A DNA stretch of 64,000 nucleotides from Symbiodinium kawagutii (GCA_009767595.1 VSDK01004377.1:115555-179554), one strand, 5' to 3'. Counted from the first letter of the stretch, positions 1 through 11,628 are shown. Translations and numbers: made by a program. Notes: generated from the sequence alone by a model not told the origin.

Positions 1-227
1 GGAAGCAACGCTGTGGCCTCGTCAAAGATGGGACAAAATGAGGTAAGCATCTGTGATAACCAGGGAAGATATGGGGAGATCATGGTTGTTGATGATTACT
101 ACTACTAATTACTAGGGACAATCATGATGATTCATGATGATGATCATGAAAAACATGAAAGCCATGATTCCATTTAGCGTGGTCAGTGCTGATGTTGGTG
201 GCCAGTGATGATGTTGGTCCAAGGGCA

Positions 228-379
228 CCAGTTGAGCCACCACCATTCACTGGGTACTCCGGCCGTTCGCGCTCTGGATTCGATGCTGCGCGCCGAATGA
301 AGCCGCCGCACCTCAGCACGAAATGCAGCTGGGTGACGCCAGCGGCGTAGCACAACTCGCGGCTGGGATGCCGATGAAG
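228..379 (+). CDS. exon candidate, left chain
   Basis: GC-rich island in AT-rich repeat DNA. One + frame reads through with a protein-like stretch (HEMQLGDASGVAQLAAGMP). The minus strand is also open, so the strand rests on the + orientation of the clearer exons downstream. Borders are approximate and the product is unknown. Confidence 0.3.
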
Positions 380-539
380 CCAAAGTACAAAAATGTACAA
401 AACCATAAACAAGAAAAAGTGGGATATTATTGATGCATGGATATCGGATCTAAGCTTATAAAATGGTAAGAAATATCGGATATTGGATGATTATGGATTA
501 TGGGAAGAACTCCTTTGATCCTCCGTGGAGCATCCCCAG

Positions 540-655
540 CGAGTCCCAATCCAAGGCCCCCACTGCACCCGCATTGGAGTGCGAAGCGTTCAGACTTGAA
601 GCTGAACTCCCGCGCAAGGCCTTTCTGCTTCAGCCCGTCAGGGAGTTGCACGCTG
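540..655 (+). CDS. exon candidate, left chain
   Basis: GC-rich island after a CCCCAG acceptor-like site. The + frame contains CEAFRLEAELPRKAFLLQPV, an amphipathic, charge-balanced stretch. The complementary frame is open too. Product not recognised. Confidence 0.3.
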
Positions 656-872
656 AAACATTACCAACAGTGACCAACAGGAGAAACTGAATGAAAAAAT
701 ACGCTTTGAACCCCAAGTAGTTGATAATGACTTAACCATCATATAATCATAGTGAACCATCATGATCCACCAATTCACCAGTAATTAGCCATTACTTAGC
801 CATAACTAACCATTCACCACCATATCAATCACTATTGACCATCATCTTTAGCCATGACTAGCCATCCTTCAG

Positions 873-968
873 CGTAGCCCTCATCTGCACCCCCTGGTCC
901 CGACCTCCCTGGGCCAGAGTCGATCCTGTCGATGGAATGGCGGTTCTCCGGCGGCGAGAAATCTCTGG
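873..968 (+). CDS. exon candidate, left chain
   Basis: GC-rich island between a CTTCAG acceptor and a CTGG|GTCGTC donor. Two + frames are open, so the translation is not fixed. Confidence 0.25.
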
Positions 969-1801
969 GTCGTCATGGGCCTTCTCATGTCTTGGATCAT
1001 GACTCTTGATGACTCACTTGTGGTATTGTGCTGAGGAATGAGATCAATGAAAATCATTGACAACTCCCTGACACCTAATTATTGAGTGAGCATAGATCAA
1101 AGATGATCAAAGCAAATCATTCAATGATCCATGATCATTCTACAATATGTGAGGCTTTGATTAATATGTGCAGGTAAGCATGAATGAGATCAAGCTACCC
1201 CAATGAAAAAAAACGCACCAACCTGGAGCCAGGTGGCATAATGTAGGAGAAAACTGGGATTGATGCTGCGCTCAAGCAGGATCTCCCAGACAATTTGAGG
1301 CATGATGATGTCATGGAGCTGGTATATCGGTACATCCATGAAACTAGTGTACCAACTGTACTGTACCTTCGAAACCTTGGACTTTCCCATCCAAAAAGAC
1401 TGCCAATTGGAACGGCTGGCAACACCCATGATATGAGATGTAGCTGTATCTGCCGACAACTCACTATAGTTGGTTTACTGGGACACCCCTGGGATTGTTG
1501 GTATTGTGAACCACCGTGAACTATGAACCATGGCCATTGACGATGGTTCTCAATCAGTATTAACCATGACTATTTACGATGGTCATTACATTGGTCACTT
1601 ATCATCTATTAAGCATGATTATAATCATTAACCAATAACTATCAGTCATTATTAGCATATCATTAACTTTTATCGACCAACATGATCAATCATTCTTGAC
1701 AATTATCAAGGATTATTTACCATTTAAGAAGATTACTAAAGATCAATTACTATGTCTATTAACCAGTACTAAGTGTGGCAATCGTTAACCGGTCTGTTCA
1801 G

Positions 1802-1862
1802 CCCTCTGGGAACACTGCCTGCAGCAATGGAACCGGTGTCGAAACGCCCTGGCCGCAAATGG
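1802..1862 (+). CDS. exon candidate, left chain
   Basis: Bounded by TTCAG and GG|GTGAAG. It encodes ALWEHCLQQWNRCRNALAAN in the frame that ends exactly at the donor. The Trp/Cys-rich helical look supports real coding. Function unknown. Confidence 0.4.
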
Positions 1863-2060
1863 GTGAAGGGACCCCTCCAGTTGTCATTTGGTGACCCCAG
1901 GTGCAACCACGTCCCTCTATGGTTACCCAAGTAACTCCAGTTGGTACCGGGTTGGTATCGGCAAGTGGTGACGGGGTGCTATCGCCCAGTTGTTCTCAAA
2001 ATCAACTTCCGACTTGGTGACCGGTTCGTATCAGCTGCACCTTGGATGTTTTTGACCTGA

Positions 2061-2221
2061 AGTTGTGACTTGATTACTACTCCACCCCTGCAGTTAAGGG
2101 GATGAGCTAGGGTGCTGCCCGACAAACCTACTAGTTGTGACTTGATTACTACTCCACCCCTGCAGTTAAGGGGATGAGCTAGGGTGCTGCCCGACAAACC
2201 TACTAGTTGTGACTTGATTAA
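2061..2221. repeat. 72-bp tandem repeat, 2+ copies
   Basis: A unit beginning AGTTGTGACTTGATTACTAC recurs at 2061, 2133 and 2205, giving a 72-bp period. Two copies are essentially identical and the third is cut short, so the duplication is recent. Confidence 0.9.
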
Positions 2222-2707
2222 AAACCACCCTCCAACGTCGGTGAACAAATCAGCTCCATGGCTGGCTGGAATCCATAGCGATGAAATGCCATGAGTAAGT
2301 AAACGATCTGGAAATGGATTATCTAGCCAGCTATGCTAGCAAAGGGTAGAGTAACGTGACTTGTGGTTACCCTTGGTATGCACCACTTTGGCTATTCAGT
2401 GAATGTCAACAGTTCATCGTGACCATTCCTGAGACTTTTGACCGATGGCCATGCATCAATCTGAGGTTCCAGCCAGTTCCACATAAACGACCAAGTCTAG
2501 TTTGGAATCGCATGTGTCGAAGGGTTCTCAGTTTCAAAGATAGGCTTGACATGGCTGGGATATTTCTTAACTTTGTAATTGCCCACGACGCATCCAAATA
2601 ACATAGCTATGCGAGTAATTACATGTAATTACATGGTCAATCTTCTGGCAAACATGTTTTAGAAATCACAGCAAAACTTCATTACACAAAACACACCGCG
2701 CACATCT

Positions 2708-2809
2708 GGTTGTTTCTCAAAATAGGGGTAGCCCAAAAATGGTGAGCTTATGGCTATAAATGACTACTAATGGATGATTGGGGGGGTACCCCTATTCTAA
2801 GAAATCACC
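2708..2809. mobile_element. MITE family 1 copy
   Basis: About 102 bp with terminal inverted repeats (TTTCTCAAAATAGGGGTA at left, its near-complement at right) and flanking ATCT duplications at 2704-2707 and 2810-2813. It ends about 26 bp before the next exon candidate. Confidence 0.85.
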
Positions 2810-2835
2810 ATCTGTGCTTTAGCAACTTTCACCAG

Positions 2836-2908
2836 CCAGCCGCCTGGGGTTCCCAATCACTGCTTTGATCACGCACCAGGCTCTGAATGGAGGGTCGCAT
2901 CGATCCAG
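2836..2908 (+). CDS. exon candidate, left chain (strand uncertain)
   Basis: Bounded by CACCAG and ATCCAG|GTGTCT. The + frame reads VPNHCFDHAPGSEWRVASIQ. The minus strand also offers a good frame with its own GT/AG sites (RAWCVIKAVIGNPRRLAG), so the strand is unresolved. Confidence 0.3.
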
Positions 2909-3391
2909 GTGTCTCCTGGAGGCACAGAAATAACTCGTGGATGCGCAGCACACATAGCTGGTGAAGATCCAACTTGCTATGTTTCCAATTCGTGGTTGCT
3001 GATGGTCGATCTTTGACAATGGTCAGTAGTGAAGCATGTCAGTGGCAAATGATGGGTGGAAAAAGGATCTGAAACCTGGATCAAACTGGAACGGTCTCCC
3101 TCAAAGGCAGTCAACGAACGCCATCAAAACTCAGCCATCGTGACTCCTCGTAAAATGCTGGTAGCAACGGTTCTTACATACAACCCTTATTCAATGTTAT
3201 CAAGCAAGAATAGTTAAACATGATTGACCATCATTTACCACTATTCACCGGTCATAATCACAATCAATCATTGCTGGGCACTATGAACCATCCATGGTCC
3301 ATTCACCACCACTGATTCACCACTGACTTAGCAGTACTTACAAGTAGCTAAGCTCTTCAGAAACCGAAGAAATGTGACCGGTCCTGAACAG

Positions 3392-3441
3392 AAGGAGGCT
3401 CATCCTCTCGCAGGCCGCTGCCGGGGTGAACATCTTGTGTG
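3392..3441 (+). CDS. exon candidate, left chain
   Basis: Begins after GAACAG. It encodes RRLILSQAAAGVNIL and ends at TGTG|GTTTTG, ten bases before an inserted family-3 MITE. Unknown product. Confidence 0.3.
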
Positions 3442-3451
3442 GTTTTGAGAA

Positions 3452-3565
3452 GGGGCTATGGGTCAATATTGATCAACCAACTAATGGGGGATTTCCACCA
3501 ACAAAACAAGGGAAAACAATGGTTAATGGTGGGGAAGCAGGGGTACGGGGTTTTGACCCACTGCC
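3452..3565 (-). mobile_element. MITE family 3 copy (reverse orientation)
   Basis: The left end has GGCTATGGGTCAA and the right end TTTTGACCCACTGCC, forming inverted termini. AGAA duplicates flank it (3448-3451, 3566-3569; the match extends to AGAAGG). The internal sequence is the reverse complement of the other family-3 copies. Confidence 0.8.
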
Positions 3566-3639
3566 AGAAGGCTAAAAACATGGCAGTGATAATGATGATG
3601 ACAATGACGACGACAACGATGATAAAAATGATGATAAGA

Positions 3640-3745
3640 CGATAATTAAACTATGAAAATGGTGACAGTCATGATGATGGTGATGATGGTGATGATTGTG
3701 GTGATGATGACGACAGTCATGATGATGGTGATGAATGCAATGATC
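3640..3745. repeat. imperfect (GAT)n microsatellite
   Basis: Degenerate GAT/GAC trinucleotide array. The His/Asp-rich ORFs over it are low-complexity artefacts. Confidence 0.8.
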
Positions 3746-4072
3746 ACAACTCAGACTCAGGGTGATCATCATCAAACTGTGCAAGAAGTGCCATGAGTCG
3801 TAGCCAAACTACTCTCATTCATCAATCTACGATTGACCAACCTGACTGTCGTCAGAACAATCATTAATTGACCATTGTTTATGTCATCCTTTGAATCGTG
3901 GATAGCAGCTCAGGAACATGATTAATCATTGGTATCCAGACTCTTATCATCTTTTATCACGAACGATTGGATGCATTGAGCATTTGGAACTATACTAGTT
4001 CACCATTGGTATCCATCATATATGCCTATGAATTAAAATGAATCCTTGGATCCATTGAGCTTTTCGAACCGT

Positions 4073-4187
4073 TGGAAGCCCATCATTTCCACTGCCGGCG
4101 ACCCGTTGGAGGATTCGAATCTCATCGCTGCCAGGTCGCGTTGGGATGTCGGCTCGCCNNNNNNNNNNNNNNTGTCTCAGGTCGCCC
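4073..4187 (+). CDS. exon candidate interrupted by assembly gap
   Basis: GC-rich island whose + frame reads AGDPLEDSNLIAARSRWDVG up to the run of N at 4159-4172. It continues as TGTCTCAG|GTCGCC after the gap, which could be its donor. Length across the gap is unknown. Confidence 0.35.
4159..4172. other. assembly gap (14 N)
   Basis: A run of N that falls inside an exon candidate. Confidence 1.
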
Positions 4188-4650
4188 CCCTGCCGTTGCG
4201 CAGGTGGTGGGTTTGATGATGGTGAATAGGGTGGTTTACTGGTGGTTGGATGGTTGATAGGGATAATATAACTGATAGTGCTGGTTCAATGGTGCCTAAC
4301 GATGGTTGATTGTTGATACACATAATAATGAATTCTAATGATGATTCATTAAGGTGATTAGCTGATGGTTGACTAGTGGTTTTCTGATGGGTAATAGTGA
4401 CAATGATCATGGCTCATAAGTGTTCATGATTGTCAACAGAAATTAGCTTAAGGTAACGGTCAAAAGGAAGAAATGGTCAACGACGACAACAACGACGGCA
4501 GTGAACCAACCAGCCAACCAACCAACGACAAACACCAACAATCAACTAACAACTAACAACAATCAACAAAGAACAACAAAAAACACTGACCAACACGCCA
4601 CAACCATCAACAACGATAAGAACATGGAACAACACTTGTATTGGCAACAG

Positions 4651-4716
4651 CAGCAAATACGGCCGACAAGAAACAGCTGCTGTTCGATGCAGCTGCGGGA
4701 CAGATGGGATGATGGA
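4651..4716 (+). CDS. exon candidate, left chain
   Basis: After GGCAACAG the + frame reads ANTADKKQLLFDAAAGQMG and ends at a possible GA donor. It follows a (CAA)-rich stretch. Unknown product. Confidence 0.3.
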
Positions 4717-4875
4717 ATTGAATGGGGATGTAGTATACAGCTTGTAAGATTGTGATATATCATATCTGGAGTAAACATTCGTAGGGATTCAACATCAAAA
4801 CTAAGGTAAACAAGGGATACAACATCAATAACAAATCACACAGTGCGCAAAGACAATCAATGAGTTGAGGGCGAC

Positions 4876-4944
4876 ATGCGGCATCTGCATCGCTTCTCAG
4901 GGATTTGGTACAACTCATCTGGTTCCAGTGTGGCATCCCAGAAC
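4876..4944 (+). CDS. exon candidate, strand uncertain
   Basis: GC-rich island. The + frame gives ATCGICIASQGFGTTHLVPV and the minus frame gives ATLEPDELYQIPEKRCRCRM. Both look protein-like and I cannot choose firmly. Confidence 0.25.
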
Positions 4945-5430
4945 GTTGGCTGGCTAATGGGGAATCGTGCTTTTGTCGACCACACATCGGGGCGGTTGTC
5001 AAAACATCAACCTATTTTTTGTCTGACTATGGCTCATGGACCACAAACTTACTCGAGTTTCAGTGCCATCTTTCCTATACATAAGTTGTATGCCATCAGC
5101 ATCCCTTCGAATGGCCCCAATAACGATGGGAATTCCCATAGAGGGATGGTCATCAGCTACAGGCTAAAGCAACCAATAGGACCATCTTCAATTCACCAAG
5201 AATCAGTGCGAACCTTCGGCTGCCTGTTGGTCACACATGCCCCACAAGCCTGTGGTCTGACTATACTTAGAGATGAGCTAGGTTGGTTTGCTGGTTGGTT
5301 TGTTGCCTTTGTTGGTTGTTGTTAGTTGTTAGTTGGTTGTCGGTGTTTGTCGTTGGTTGCTGAGGTGTCACCACTCACCAACATGGAGGGCTCCTCAGTT
5401 TCCCACCAAGGTCGATGCCTGTTTCTGCAG

Positions 5431-5516
5431 CTCCGGCATTTTTCTGCCACCGCTGCCCAACCAGTTTAGCAGCTCTGATGAGTGTTGCCTGGGCACATCG
5501 GTGGGCCTTGTTGAGG
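5431..5516 (+). CDS. exon candidate, left chain
   Basis: A pyrimidine-rich acceptor (GTTTCTGCAG) and a TTGAGG|GTATAA donor bracket a + frame with CHRCPTSLAALMSVAWAHRW. The consensus splice sites favour +, though the minus frame is also open. Confidence 0.4.
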
Positions 5517-5783
5517 GTATAATCCAATGTAATCTGGGGTTGAATAGCCAATTTTCACCAACACCATTCTGCGTTGGCTTAAAACATATTCGAATGGGTT
5601 GGTCTACGTACTACAGGAAGCCTTCTATGCTCTATTTAAATGGGCTTCAATGACCATGTACCGGCAAATTCGGCACGCGTGTCTTGGTCAACAGTCGGCT
5701 GTAGGTGTCGTGTGAATGCAATCCGATCATATTTTTGTTTGTTTCCCGGTAGGTTGTGTCACAACACAATGTGAACGTCAAAG

Positions 5784-5825
5784 ACGTGCCATCCACCAAG
5801 CGCGACGGACAGCGTTTTCCTGGCG
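5784..5825 (+). CDS. small exon candidate
   Basis: 42 bp between TCAAAG and TGGCG|GTAGAC, encoding RRAIHQARRTAFSWR. Weakly supported. Confidence 0.25.
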
Positions 5826-6007
5826 GTAGACGGTGGTGCCCCTCACTATAACTTGTTGATAAGCCATTGAACTATGAACCAACTTAGCTGATAACCACAA
5901 TTGATAGTTATATACCATATCAGTCAATTAACTATCACTTGGCTGATAAGCCACTGCTATAAACCGTAACTGATAATTACCCTAGTCATGAACCAACTTA
6001 GCCAAGT

Positions 6008-6104
6008 GGTGGTTTCTCAAAATAGGGGTACGCCAAAATCGTCCCTTATTAACAATTTAAAGCAATAAACCGAATAAACCAACCTTTTTTGGGGAGAAAC
6101 CACC
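6008..6104. mobile_element. MITE family 1 copy
   Basis: Starts GGTGGTTTCTCAAAATAGGG and ends GAGAAACCACC, with perfect AAGT duplications on both sides (6004-6007, 6105-6108). Confidence 0.9.
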
Positions 6105-6165
6105 AAGTAGTGGCCCCACCTTGTACCCAGTTGGTGGTGGTTGCCATCACCACCTCGACCCCTAG

Positions 6166-6240
6166 GGCCTATCATTGTTGCTGTTGGCGTCTCCATGCTC
6201 CAAGCCTCAGCAGTGCAGCGGCAAACAGATCCTTCAACGG
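6166..6240 (+). CDS. exon candidate, left chain
   Basis: After CGACCCCTAG the + frame reads VGVSMLQASAVQRQTDPSTG and ends near ACGG|GTCAAA. It starts about 60 bp after the family-1 MITE. Confidence 0.4.
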
Positions 6241-6489
6241 GTCAAATCCGGCTCATACAGCACAGAACCAACATGTTTATTTCAAAATAGATACATACAT
6301 AAATTACATATATACATGTGAATCTATAATATATAAATATATATATATACATATATATGTATTCATCTATGTATTTTCAAATACAGAACAATACAAAAGT
6401 ATGTGTATTCTGAGTTACGTTGTGCATCTTCAGATATCTTCAAGATTCTTCAGGCCAGGTTTGTGGCTACAGGGCCACTTGTGAGACAG

Positions 6490-6590
6490 GGTACGGGGGC
6501 AGAGGGGCACAATGCGACAAGGACATCCAACAACCGCGGGCGCACCAGGTTCCGCGCTTTGTGGCGCAGGGCTACCTGACCTTGGCAGCT
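6490..6590 (+). CDS. exon candidate, left chain
   Basis: GC-rich island after GAGACAG. The + frame gives CDKDIQQPRAHQVPRFVAQG then a short hydrophobic run, ending at a possible GC donor. The minus ORF over it is Pro/Cys-rich and less convincing. Confidence 0.35.
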
Positions 6591-7018
6591 GGCTGAAGAA
6601 ATGACAGCCTGACATGGCCTGACACGTCAGTCCTTTCAGAAATGATTGGTGATTTTTTGTTTGTTGCCTGGTTGAGGTTGGTTAAGATTGGCTAAGGTTG
6701 GTCAAGATTGGCTAAGGTTGGTGGATTGATGATTGCCGTTGTTGGTTGAGTGGTTACTGATCAAAGACCCGCTGGTTTCCAACAAGCATCAATTGCCAGT
6801 GAATCAGCCATCAACAATTAACCATCAACCAACTTTCAGTGAATCACTATCACCATCGACCGGCATCCAAGAACCAAAAACCATCAACTTTGCAGTCAGC
6901 CAGGCAATGGCAAACAACCATGAACAACCATTAAAACTGCGCACTATTCAGCATCAAGCAACAATGAACCAACAACCATCAACCAACCAACCAACCCACC
7001 ACCACCACCACCACCAAG

Positions 7019-7143
7019 CCATTTACCTTCAACGTGCCTCGCTTCGCCGCTGCAGCCGCGGTACGTTTGCAACTTGGCCACCGCTTGGCTGGCAGCGTTG
7101 ATGCTGATCTCCGCCAGCCGCAGCAGCTCGAGCCTGTCACCAG
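7019..7143 (+). CDS. exon candidate, left chain
   Basis: Acceptor CACCAAG and donor CACCAG|GTTGCA enclose 125 bp open in one + frame with AVRLQLGHRLAGSVDADLRQ. Good length and splice context; unknown product. Confidence 0.4.
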
Positions 7144-7203
7144 GTTGCAAAGGCTGCTGGGGTTCCCTTGAGCAGCTTTATGGTGTTACAGTGTTGCCAA
7201 TAT

Positions 7204-7310
7204 GGTGTGTCTCAAGCCATAGCGAACCCCAAAAATGGTTGGTTGATTCTTAAAATAATCATCAATATTGGATGATTTGGGGGGGACCACTATTTTTAAG
7301 AACCCTCCCC
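7204..7310. mobile_element. MITE family 1 copy, diverged
   Basis: Diverged termini (GGTGTGTCTCAAGCC; TTTTTAAGAACCCTCC) and the family core GGATGATTTGGGGG, flanked by ATAT at 7200-7203 and 7311-7314. It lies 60 bp after the preceding exon candidate. Confidence 0.75.
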
Positions 7311-8324
7311 ATATCTCAAGATATCTAATTAAGCTATATTGCTGGTCATTAGTCATAGATGCATAATATTCCAACATATTCCAACATAGCTGTTGCGGGA
7401 ATTTTGGAGTTTGGCATGTTCGTGCCTTGAACTTCTTTGTGATATCTGGTCAGTTTGATGAAGGGATTTATTGTTTCAGCTGTTGGAGTAGATGATAGAA
7501 CCCGATATCAGCAGCAACCAAACCGTCTCTTCCAATTAGAGCCAATGACAGAAGCGGAACTCCAGAGATGTCAAACAAAAGAATATAATACATGTACACT
7601 TATTTAGTTTCGAGCAATACTCCCCTCAACATCAACAACATTGCAAGGACGCCAGCGCACAATCACCATCATTAATTATCTCAATCAAAACCTTACCACT
7701 GCAAAGAACAAACAAATTAGTAAAAGATGAAGGATGACAATGAGATGCTCTGAAACAAGATGACACGATTCAGAGAGACAACGAAAACGACAGCAGGCCA
7801 AAGGATCGCTGACTAAGGCTGCGAAATAGAACGTAACTATATAAATACAAGCTATTGTCAGGAGAGCACGGAATAAGAATGTCATGAAGCCAACTGCCAG
7901 GATTGGCAAATCAACGCCGTGTCAAATTTGTTCACAACCTCACAATAGAGCTTTGGTTGTTGACATGGACACAGGATTCAACCAACTATCTCTCGCTCGG
8001 GCTATGCCTCAACAACAATCAAATTGTGATGGGTCACAAGCGGGCCCCAGCGTCTGAGGAAAAAAAGTACCCATGATCAAACTTTGGGACTGTTGCTGGA
8101 TTACCCTGGGTTCGAGGATAAGCCAAGCTACAACAATCTTGTTGGTGGTCATATGTCATAAGCCATTCCAAACATTTGGGTCGATCAGTCAACCAAATCA
8201 ATCAACCAACCATCCCTCCCTCCAACCTGTGTTGCAATCCTGCTGGTTGGCTACTACTGCTACTGCCACTAGTGCTACTGCTGCTCCTCCCAAGCAGTAT
8301 AACCATCCTGCTGAGTAGGCTCAG

Positions 8325-8442
8325 CCAGCCCTGCTTTCGACGAGGGGCCAACTGGCAGGTGGGGGGGACGCCAATGGACATCTGGATGCGATCATCCAAC
8401 CAGCCTCGGGCCAGCTTGGAAACAGTATCAGCTGGCGCGAGA
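8325..8442 (+). CDS. exon candidate, left chain
   Basis: Acceptor GGCTCAG and donor GCGAGA|GTAACG enclose 118 bp open in one frame, containing DANGHLDAIIQPASGQLGNS. It ends in phase 1, matching the two-base start of the next exon at 9363, which supports both calls. Confidence 0.45.
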
Positions 8443-8464
8443 GTAACGGCTTTATTGAACATAT

Positions 8465-8575
8465 GGTGGTTTCTCACACTAGGGATATCCCCAAATCATC
8501 CTATATTGGTCATTCATAGGAATAAACCAACTTTTTTTTTGGGCTCCCATATTTTGAGAACCCCCTTTTGTCGAC
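8465..8575. mobile_element. MITE family 1 copy, degraded right end
   Basis: GGTGGTTTCTCAC start, with ATTTTGAGAACCCCC at the other end and the core in opposite order. It begins 22 bp after an exon donor. No clean target duplication remains. Confidence 0.65.
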
Positions 8576-8685
8576 CGTATTCAATAATGGTGGCTATCGG
8601 CAATGGTTCATATTGGTCAGTAACGGTTGATAATCGGCCCTAATCCGATGGTCTATTACCTTGAATGATGGTCAACTAGCTAGTT

Positions 8686-8800
8686 GGCCATGGGTCAAAA
8701 CCCTGTATGTACCCCTGGTTCCCTATCATTAACCATTGTTTTCCCTATAGTTTGTTGGTCATTAACCCCATTGTTGGTTGATTAATATTGACCCATAGCC
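8686..8800 (+). mobile_element. MITE family 3 copy
   Basis: GGCCATGGGTCAAAACCC start and TATTGACCCATAGCC end, flanked by AGTT (8682-8685, 8801-8804). The core is CCTATCATTAACCATTG. Confidence 0.85.
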
Positions 8801-8868
8801 AGTTCACGGTTTATGATAAAGATAGTAAGCAACGATAGTGGGATACACCAACTAGGTGATCCATAGAT

Positions 8869-8964
8869 GGGTGTTTCTCAAGCCACAGGGGACCCCCAAG
8901 TTATGGATGGCTCATCACTATAGATGATTCAGCATGGATGATAACTGGAAGTACCCCTATTCTG
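8869..8964. mobile_element. MITE family 1 remnant
   Basis: GGGTGTTTCTCAAGCC start and GTACCCCTATTCT near the end. The terminal bases of the right end are lost. Confidence 0.55.
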
Positions 8965-9362
8965 TTGGTCAACAATGGTGGCTATCGGTCAAGGTTTAGA
9001 ATGGTCAATAATTCGATGTCGCTTAAAGAATGTGATGATACCTGTTAACGAGGACCAACAAGGTTTCAATCTTTTCAAACGGAACCATTAATCAGTTGAC
9101 CACAATAATACCACCTCAGCGACGATCACAGGACACAACAAAAAGATGACAACATTCAACGTACAAATACAATCAAACACATATCCGTTGAACAGCAGCA
9201 ACAATTCTACAAACCTCCTCCTGCTCTACCACTATCACCACTACCTCTACCACAACCACAACCACTACCACCAATACCACTACCACCTCTACCGCCGCTA
9301 CTACGTATTTTCAACTCCTCCCCCAGAATCATCGATGATTCCTATCCTCTTCCCCTGCTGAG

Positions 9363-9439
9363 ACATGGTCTTCCGTGAGCAGTCGCTGTTGCTGGGCATC
9401 CCCACCAGTTGTCTCAAGGATGGTGCATGGCGGGTGCTG
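9363..9439 (+). CDS. exon candidate, left chain
   Basis: After GCTGAG the frame reads MVFREQSLLLGIPTSCLKDG and reaches a CTG|GTGTAG donor in phase 0. Entry phase agrees with the exon ending at 8442. A second open stretch (AVMKAFRKSEG, 9446-9477) follows after GTGTAG and may be part of the same exon or a separate tiny one. Confidence 0.45.
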
Positions 9440-9659
9440 GTGTAGGCTGTCATGAAAGCCTTCCGCAAGTCTGAAGGATCATAGTATGACAGAACAAATA
9501 TGCGTCAAAGCCATGACATCAACTCAAACATTGATGGGTCAACCATCCATCTCCCATGGCAAAACCGCAAGCTATCGAAGCAAACAGCATGGCCTGGTTC
9601 AGAAGTATCAGCCCCCCTGTGGCAATATCAACCGTTACTGGTGCGAGTGATTTATTGGT

Positions 9660-9745
9660 GGTTCAAAATGACATGAGTATGATATGATGATATCTAACGA
9701 TGGCCAATGTATGCTAATGATATCTAATGATGGCCAATGTATGCT
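9660..9745. repeat. ~30-bp tandem duplication
   Basis: GATATCTAAYGATGGCCAATGTATGCT occurs twice in direct tandem. Confidence 0.8.
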
Positions 9746-9832
9746 TACTCATATGCTTAGCCAATCGTTGCCTTTCCAACTTCCACGTGATCATCGCGTG
9801 AACGGTTGAGAGTCCTCGCCTGAACATCTGAG

Positions 9833-9906
9833 CGCAGCTGTTGAGACCAGGGCTCCTGAGATCTTCGGCTGGTCAGCGGGAGAGAACGCGGGTGTTGATC
9901 TGCTTG
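9833..9906 (+). CDS. exon candidate, left chain
   Basis: After CATCTGAG the + frame reads APEIFGWSAGENAGVDLLG to a CTTG|GTGACC donor. A second frame (QLLRPGLLRSSAGQRERT) is also open. Followed by GGTTAATGAT repeats. Confidence 0.4.
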
Positions 9907-9918
9907 GTGACCAGCTGA

Positions 9919-10010
9919 TGGTTAATGATGGTTAATGATGGTTAATGAGCTTAGGGTTTCAATCCCAGTTGTTGGTTAATGATAATTAATGATGGTTAAA
10001 GATGGTTAAT
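9919..10010. repeat. GGTTAATGAT short-period repeat
   Basis: Tandem and near-tandem copies of GGTTAATGAT. Scattered degenerate copies of this motif make up much of the non-coding DNA in the window. Confidence 0.8.
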
Positions 10011-10016
10011 GAGGGT

Positions 10017-10109
10017 CTGCTTGGTGGTTTGAACCCCTATGAAAAAATAGTCAACCAACCAGTTGTTTGTAAATAGTAGGGATAAAGAATGTTTCAAACC
10101 ACCAACCAG
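10017..10109. mobile_element. MITE family 2 copy
   Basis: Termini CTGCTTGGTGGTTTGAA and TTCAAACCACCAACCAG are inverted repeats, and the left side continues CCCCTATGAAAAA. The same layout occ​urs at 53930. No clear duplication flanks this copy. Confidence 0.75.
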
Positions 10110-10451
10110 ATGAGTGTTGATGGTTAGAAATGGTTGGACCTAAGTACTGGCTGGTAGATGGTTGGAAACGGTACCTGGCATGACCTAAGTACTGGCTGTG
10201 GCTGGTAAACAGAATCCAAACATTGGTTAATTGATCTAAATTAATGGTTGACAAGCTTTAATGACATACAAAACAATGGCAAATTGATGCTTAGTTGATG
10301 CTGAAACTTGACGCTTATTGGTTGAATCCTGTGACTAGGGGTATCAGTAAGAAGTAAAATGAACCTTTTGGAGTTCTGGGCTGAGGACAACCCCGGGACT
10401 CGGATTTAGATCTTTAGCATCAGTTGGTTTAGCTTGATCTTTGACTACAAG

Positions 10452-11160
10452 TTATTGGGCTGGCAACCCTAGACTCCTAGATTGCTGTAAGAACAATTGA
10501 AGTCTGAAAGCTCGATTGGAACATCCCAAGCAAACCAACATGGAAGTAAGTGCGGGTAAGAGCACCAACAATGGAGCATCCCGGGGAAAGCGGAAAGTCT
10601 TCACGATCAGCATCCAACAAAATAGAAGTAGAGTTTGCTCCCTTCTGCATCCTCTGATAAACTGTCTGTTTGCCGTGACTGATGGCTTCCCTGAGAGTGG
10701 AGGCACCACCATTGCCTTGCCCCCCGTTAAGACACGGTGAGACTGCAGAGGTTGCTGTCCTCGAAGATAAAACGAAGAGCGGAATTCTGATGAGGTTGTG
10801 GTACAAACGGCAAAGCATACAGCGATGAGAGACCTCGGCACCACTTGTTCCCCAGAAAACCCAGAAAACTAGATCTGGAGACAAACATAAAAATGAACAC
10901 ATTTATATTCAGTTTTACCGCACATTTCAGATTTCATTGTATCACCATTATTGTGATGGAAGTCTTTGCTGATGATTCGGAATGCTTCCTCTTTGAAGTT
11001 CACACAGAGCACAGTCACGGAACTGCAACTGCGCACGGTCCCTGACTGCTCGATGGGTCGGCACCCATTGCAGAGGGTCTGGAAGATAGAAACGCCTTGG
11101 CAGTGAACAACTGTGCAAGGTCCGGTAAACTCAGCTAGAATTGGAACACCCACCATAGGA
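10452..11160 (-). other. open but unassigned segment
   Basis: Three overlapping minus-strand ORFs (130, 141 and 95 codons) and a + ORF cover this stretch. None shows a recognisable motif or convincing exon structure. It may be a worn transposon fragment or chance openness. Confidence 0.2.
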
Positions 11161-11515
11161 ATATTTTCTTTACCTATAAAACATGGTGATTCTTAGCTTC
11201 CAGATGCTTCCAGCTCAGTTTACCAGAAAATACTGTACACCATGGAGACCCCAGCCAAACCCAACAATCCTTGTCCTGCTCAAGCTGTGAAGGCGATTCG
11301 TTTTTTCTTGGTGAGCTGAAATTCCCTAGTTGTGGATTTTTCATAAACTGACCATAAGCCATAGCCCCCTTCCATTCCAAACAATGTCATCATCAAGCTG
11401 GAGGGTGGTTTACTAACAGCTGGATCTCCAAGCTAAGTTGGTTGCATGTTATTGCTGGCCCTGTACATAGCCGTGTGAGCAGCAAAGTGACAAAAATTGC
11501 ATGTTATTGCTTATT

Positions 11516-11628
11516 GGCTGTGGGTCAGTTCACCCCGTACCCCTGGTTCCCCTATCATTAACCATTGTTTCCCTTATTATTGTTGGTTATTATCCCTCAT
11601 TATTGGTTGTTAATATTGACCCATAGCC
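11516..11628 (+). mobile_element. MITE family 3 copy
   Basis: GGCTGTGGGTCA start, TTGACCCATAGCC end, TATT duplications (11512-11515, 11629-11632) and the conserved core CCCCTATCATTAACCATTG. Confidence 0.88.

Noticed and set aside
4070..4140. possible tRNA T-loop (GGATTCGAATCTC)
   Set aside because: No cloverleaf or acceptor stem could be placed around it.
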